NCBI RefSeq assembly: GCF_014323565.1
Contig: NZ_CP058669.1
Coordinates: 2,626,928-2,690,927, forward strand
DNA: 64,000 bases
From: Hyphobacterium sp. CCMP332
GTDB taxonomy: Bacteria > Pseudomonadota > Alphaproteobacteria > Caulobacterales > Maricaulaceae
Direction of reading: 5' to 3'
A program made the position numbers and the translations under genes. Under the pieces are notes generated by a model, which was not told the DNA's origin, made no database searches, and worked only from the letters and a program-made list of their open reading frames with translations. Positions 63,732 through 64,000 of this stretch are shown here, one piece after another. Each line of letters starts with the position of its first letter. The first letter of the stretch is position 1.

Positions 63732-64000
63732 GTCCACCAAGGGAGGCGAGCTATTAGCCCCGGTGTCGGCGAGATGCAAGACGAAGCTGCATTGAAAGCT
63801 GAAATGACGGGCGTCTGACGACAATATGACTTTTATGCAACATCCGCGGCTGAAATACGGCGAAGATGGGGCGCATGCTTTACGAGCGATGGTGTGGCGT
63901 TGATAGTGAGGTCAGGAAAGTAGCCACTTTCCGGCTGTGCGCGTTTGCCTCGGTGTGTGTTCTGTCGCGGTGAACCAAATAAAACAAGTCATGAAGGGGT
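63732..64000. other. Noncoding end of the window with one perfect short hairpin
   Basis: No credible coding sequence was found in these 269 bases. The only structure noted is GGAAAGT-AGCC-ACTTTCC at 63915-63932 (seven-base arms). An ATG at 63991 may begin a gene beyond the window. Confidence 0.6.

Noticed and set aside
63600..63780. tRNA-Val as an integration site for a mobile element
   Set aside because: No integrase, no duplicated tRNA 3' end and no foreign-looking genes on either side within the window.

Overview
The window reads as an ordinary, gene-dense, GC-rich chromosome segment of an alphaproteobacterium, most likely a marine Caulobacterales/Maricaulales-type (Hyphomonadaceae or Maricaulaceae) bacterium. 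The basis is the gene content: a GapR-type DUF2312 protein, a TacA-like sigma-54 activator, motA without motB, the imuA-imuB-dnaE2 mutasome behind a GAAC-N7-GAAC (alphaproteobacterial LexA) box, a three-gene proton-translocating transhydrogenase, and an ScfR/RamB-type regulator next to aceA-aceB. No insertion sequence, prophage, CRISPR array, plasmid origin or rRNA was seen. The species itself cannot be named from the sequence alone.

Layout. 1-1550: the N-terminal part of a Uup-type ABC-F ATPase, and ferredoxin-NADP reductase. 1661-7153: SOS-controlled imuA-imuB-dnaE2. 7150-13623: a DUF418 membrane protein, an ABC ATPase with a very large permease/M1-peptidase fusion, and an Lrp regulator. 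13718-24825: methionine gamma-lyase, an exported propeller-amidohydrolase, an alpha/beta hydrolase, glycerol kinase, a lipoprotein carboxylesterase and KatG. 24873-29388: an ScfR-like regulator divergent from isocitrate lyase and malate synthase (glyoxylate shunt). 29469-32329: an ammonium transporter behind a good sigma-54 promoter, and an orphan ParA-like ATPase with a small C-terminally RHH-like partner. 32326-35216: a lipoprotein pair (parallel beta-helix protein and diheme cytochrome) and a host-attachment-family protein. 35346-38361: a BASS transporter, a D-aminoacylase and a half-length VOC-like protein. 38366-43793: pntB, pntAB, pntAA, a small aa3-oxidase subunit IV-like protein, a hydrolase, a CPBP protease and a probably frameshifted small membrane gene. 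44051-48100: tacA-like gene, gapR with a coupled partner, a hydrolase/TPR pair and rpmJ. 48265-53097: an operon of two exported DUF1194 proteins, an MltB-like transglycosylase and a sterol-desaturase-family protein, then an MFS transporter. 53323-57755: motA, a PLDc_N-like peptide, an RBBP9-type hydrolase, mnmC and a WecG/TagA/CpsF glycosyltransferase. 57786-62467: a cobalamin riboswitch and btuB-btuF-btuC-btuD. 62464-63731: an Mrp/ApbC ATPase and tRNA-Val(GAC).

How genes work together. The clearest units are the SOS mutasome, the glyoxylate shunt with its divergent regulator, the transhydrogenase operon and the riboswitch-controlled B12 uptake operon. Genes are tightly packed, with many 4-bp ATGA/GTGA overlaps and two longer dual-coding overlaps (imuA/imuB 107 bp, btuB/btuF 62 bp). 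Several promoters (imuA, scfR, first DUF1194 gene) place the predicted transcription start at or next to the ATG, suggesting leaderless mRNAs. The least explained parts, and so the best candidates for something new, are the DUF1194-DUF1194-MltB-desaturase operon, the ABC/M1-peptidase fusion system, the beta-helix/diheme-cytochrome pair, the ParA/RHH-like pair and the 5' leader of rpmJ.
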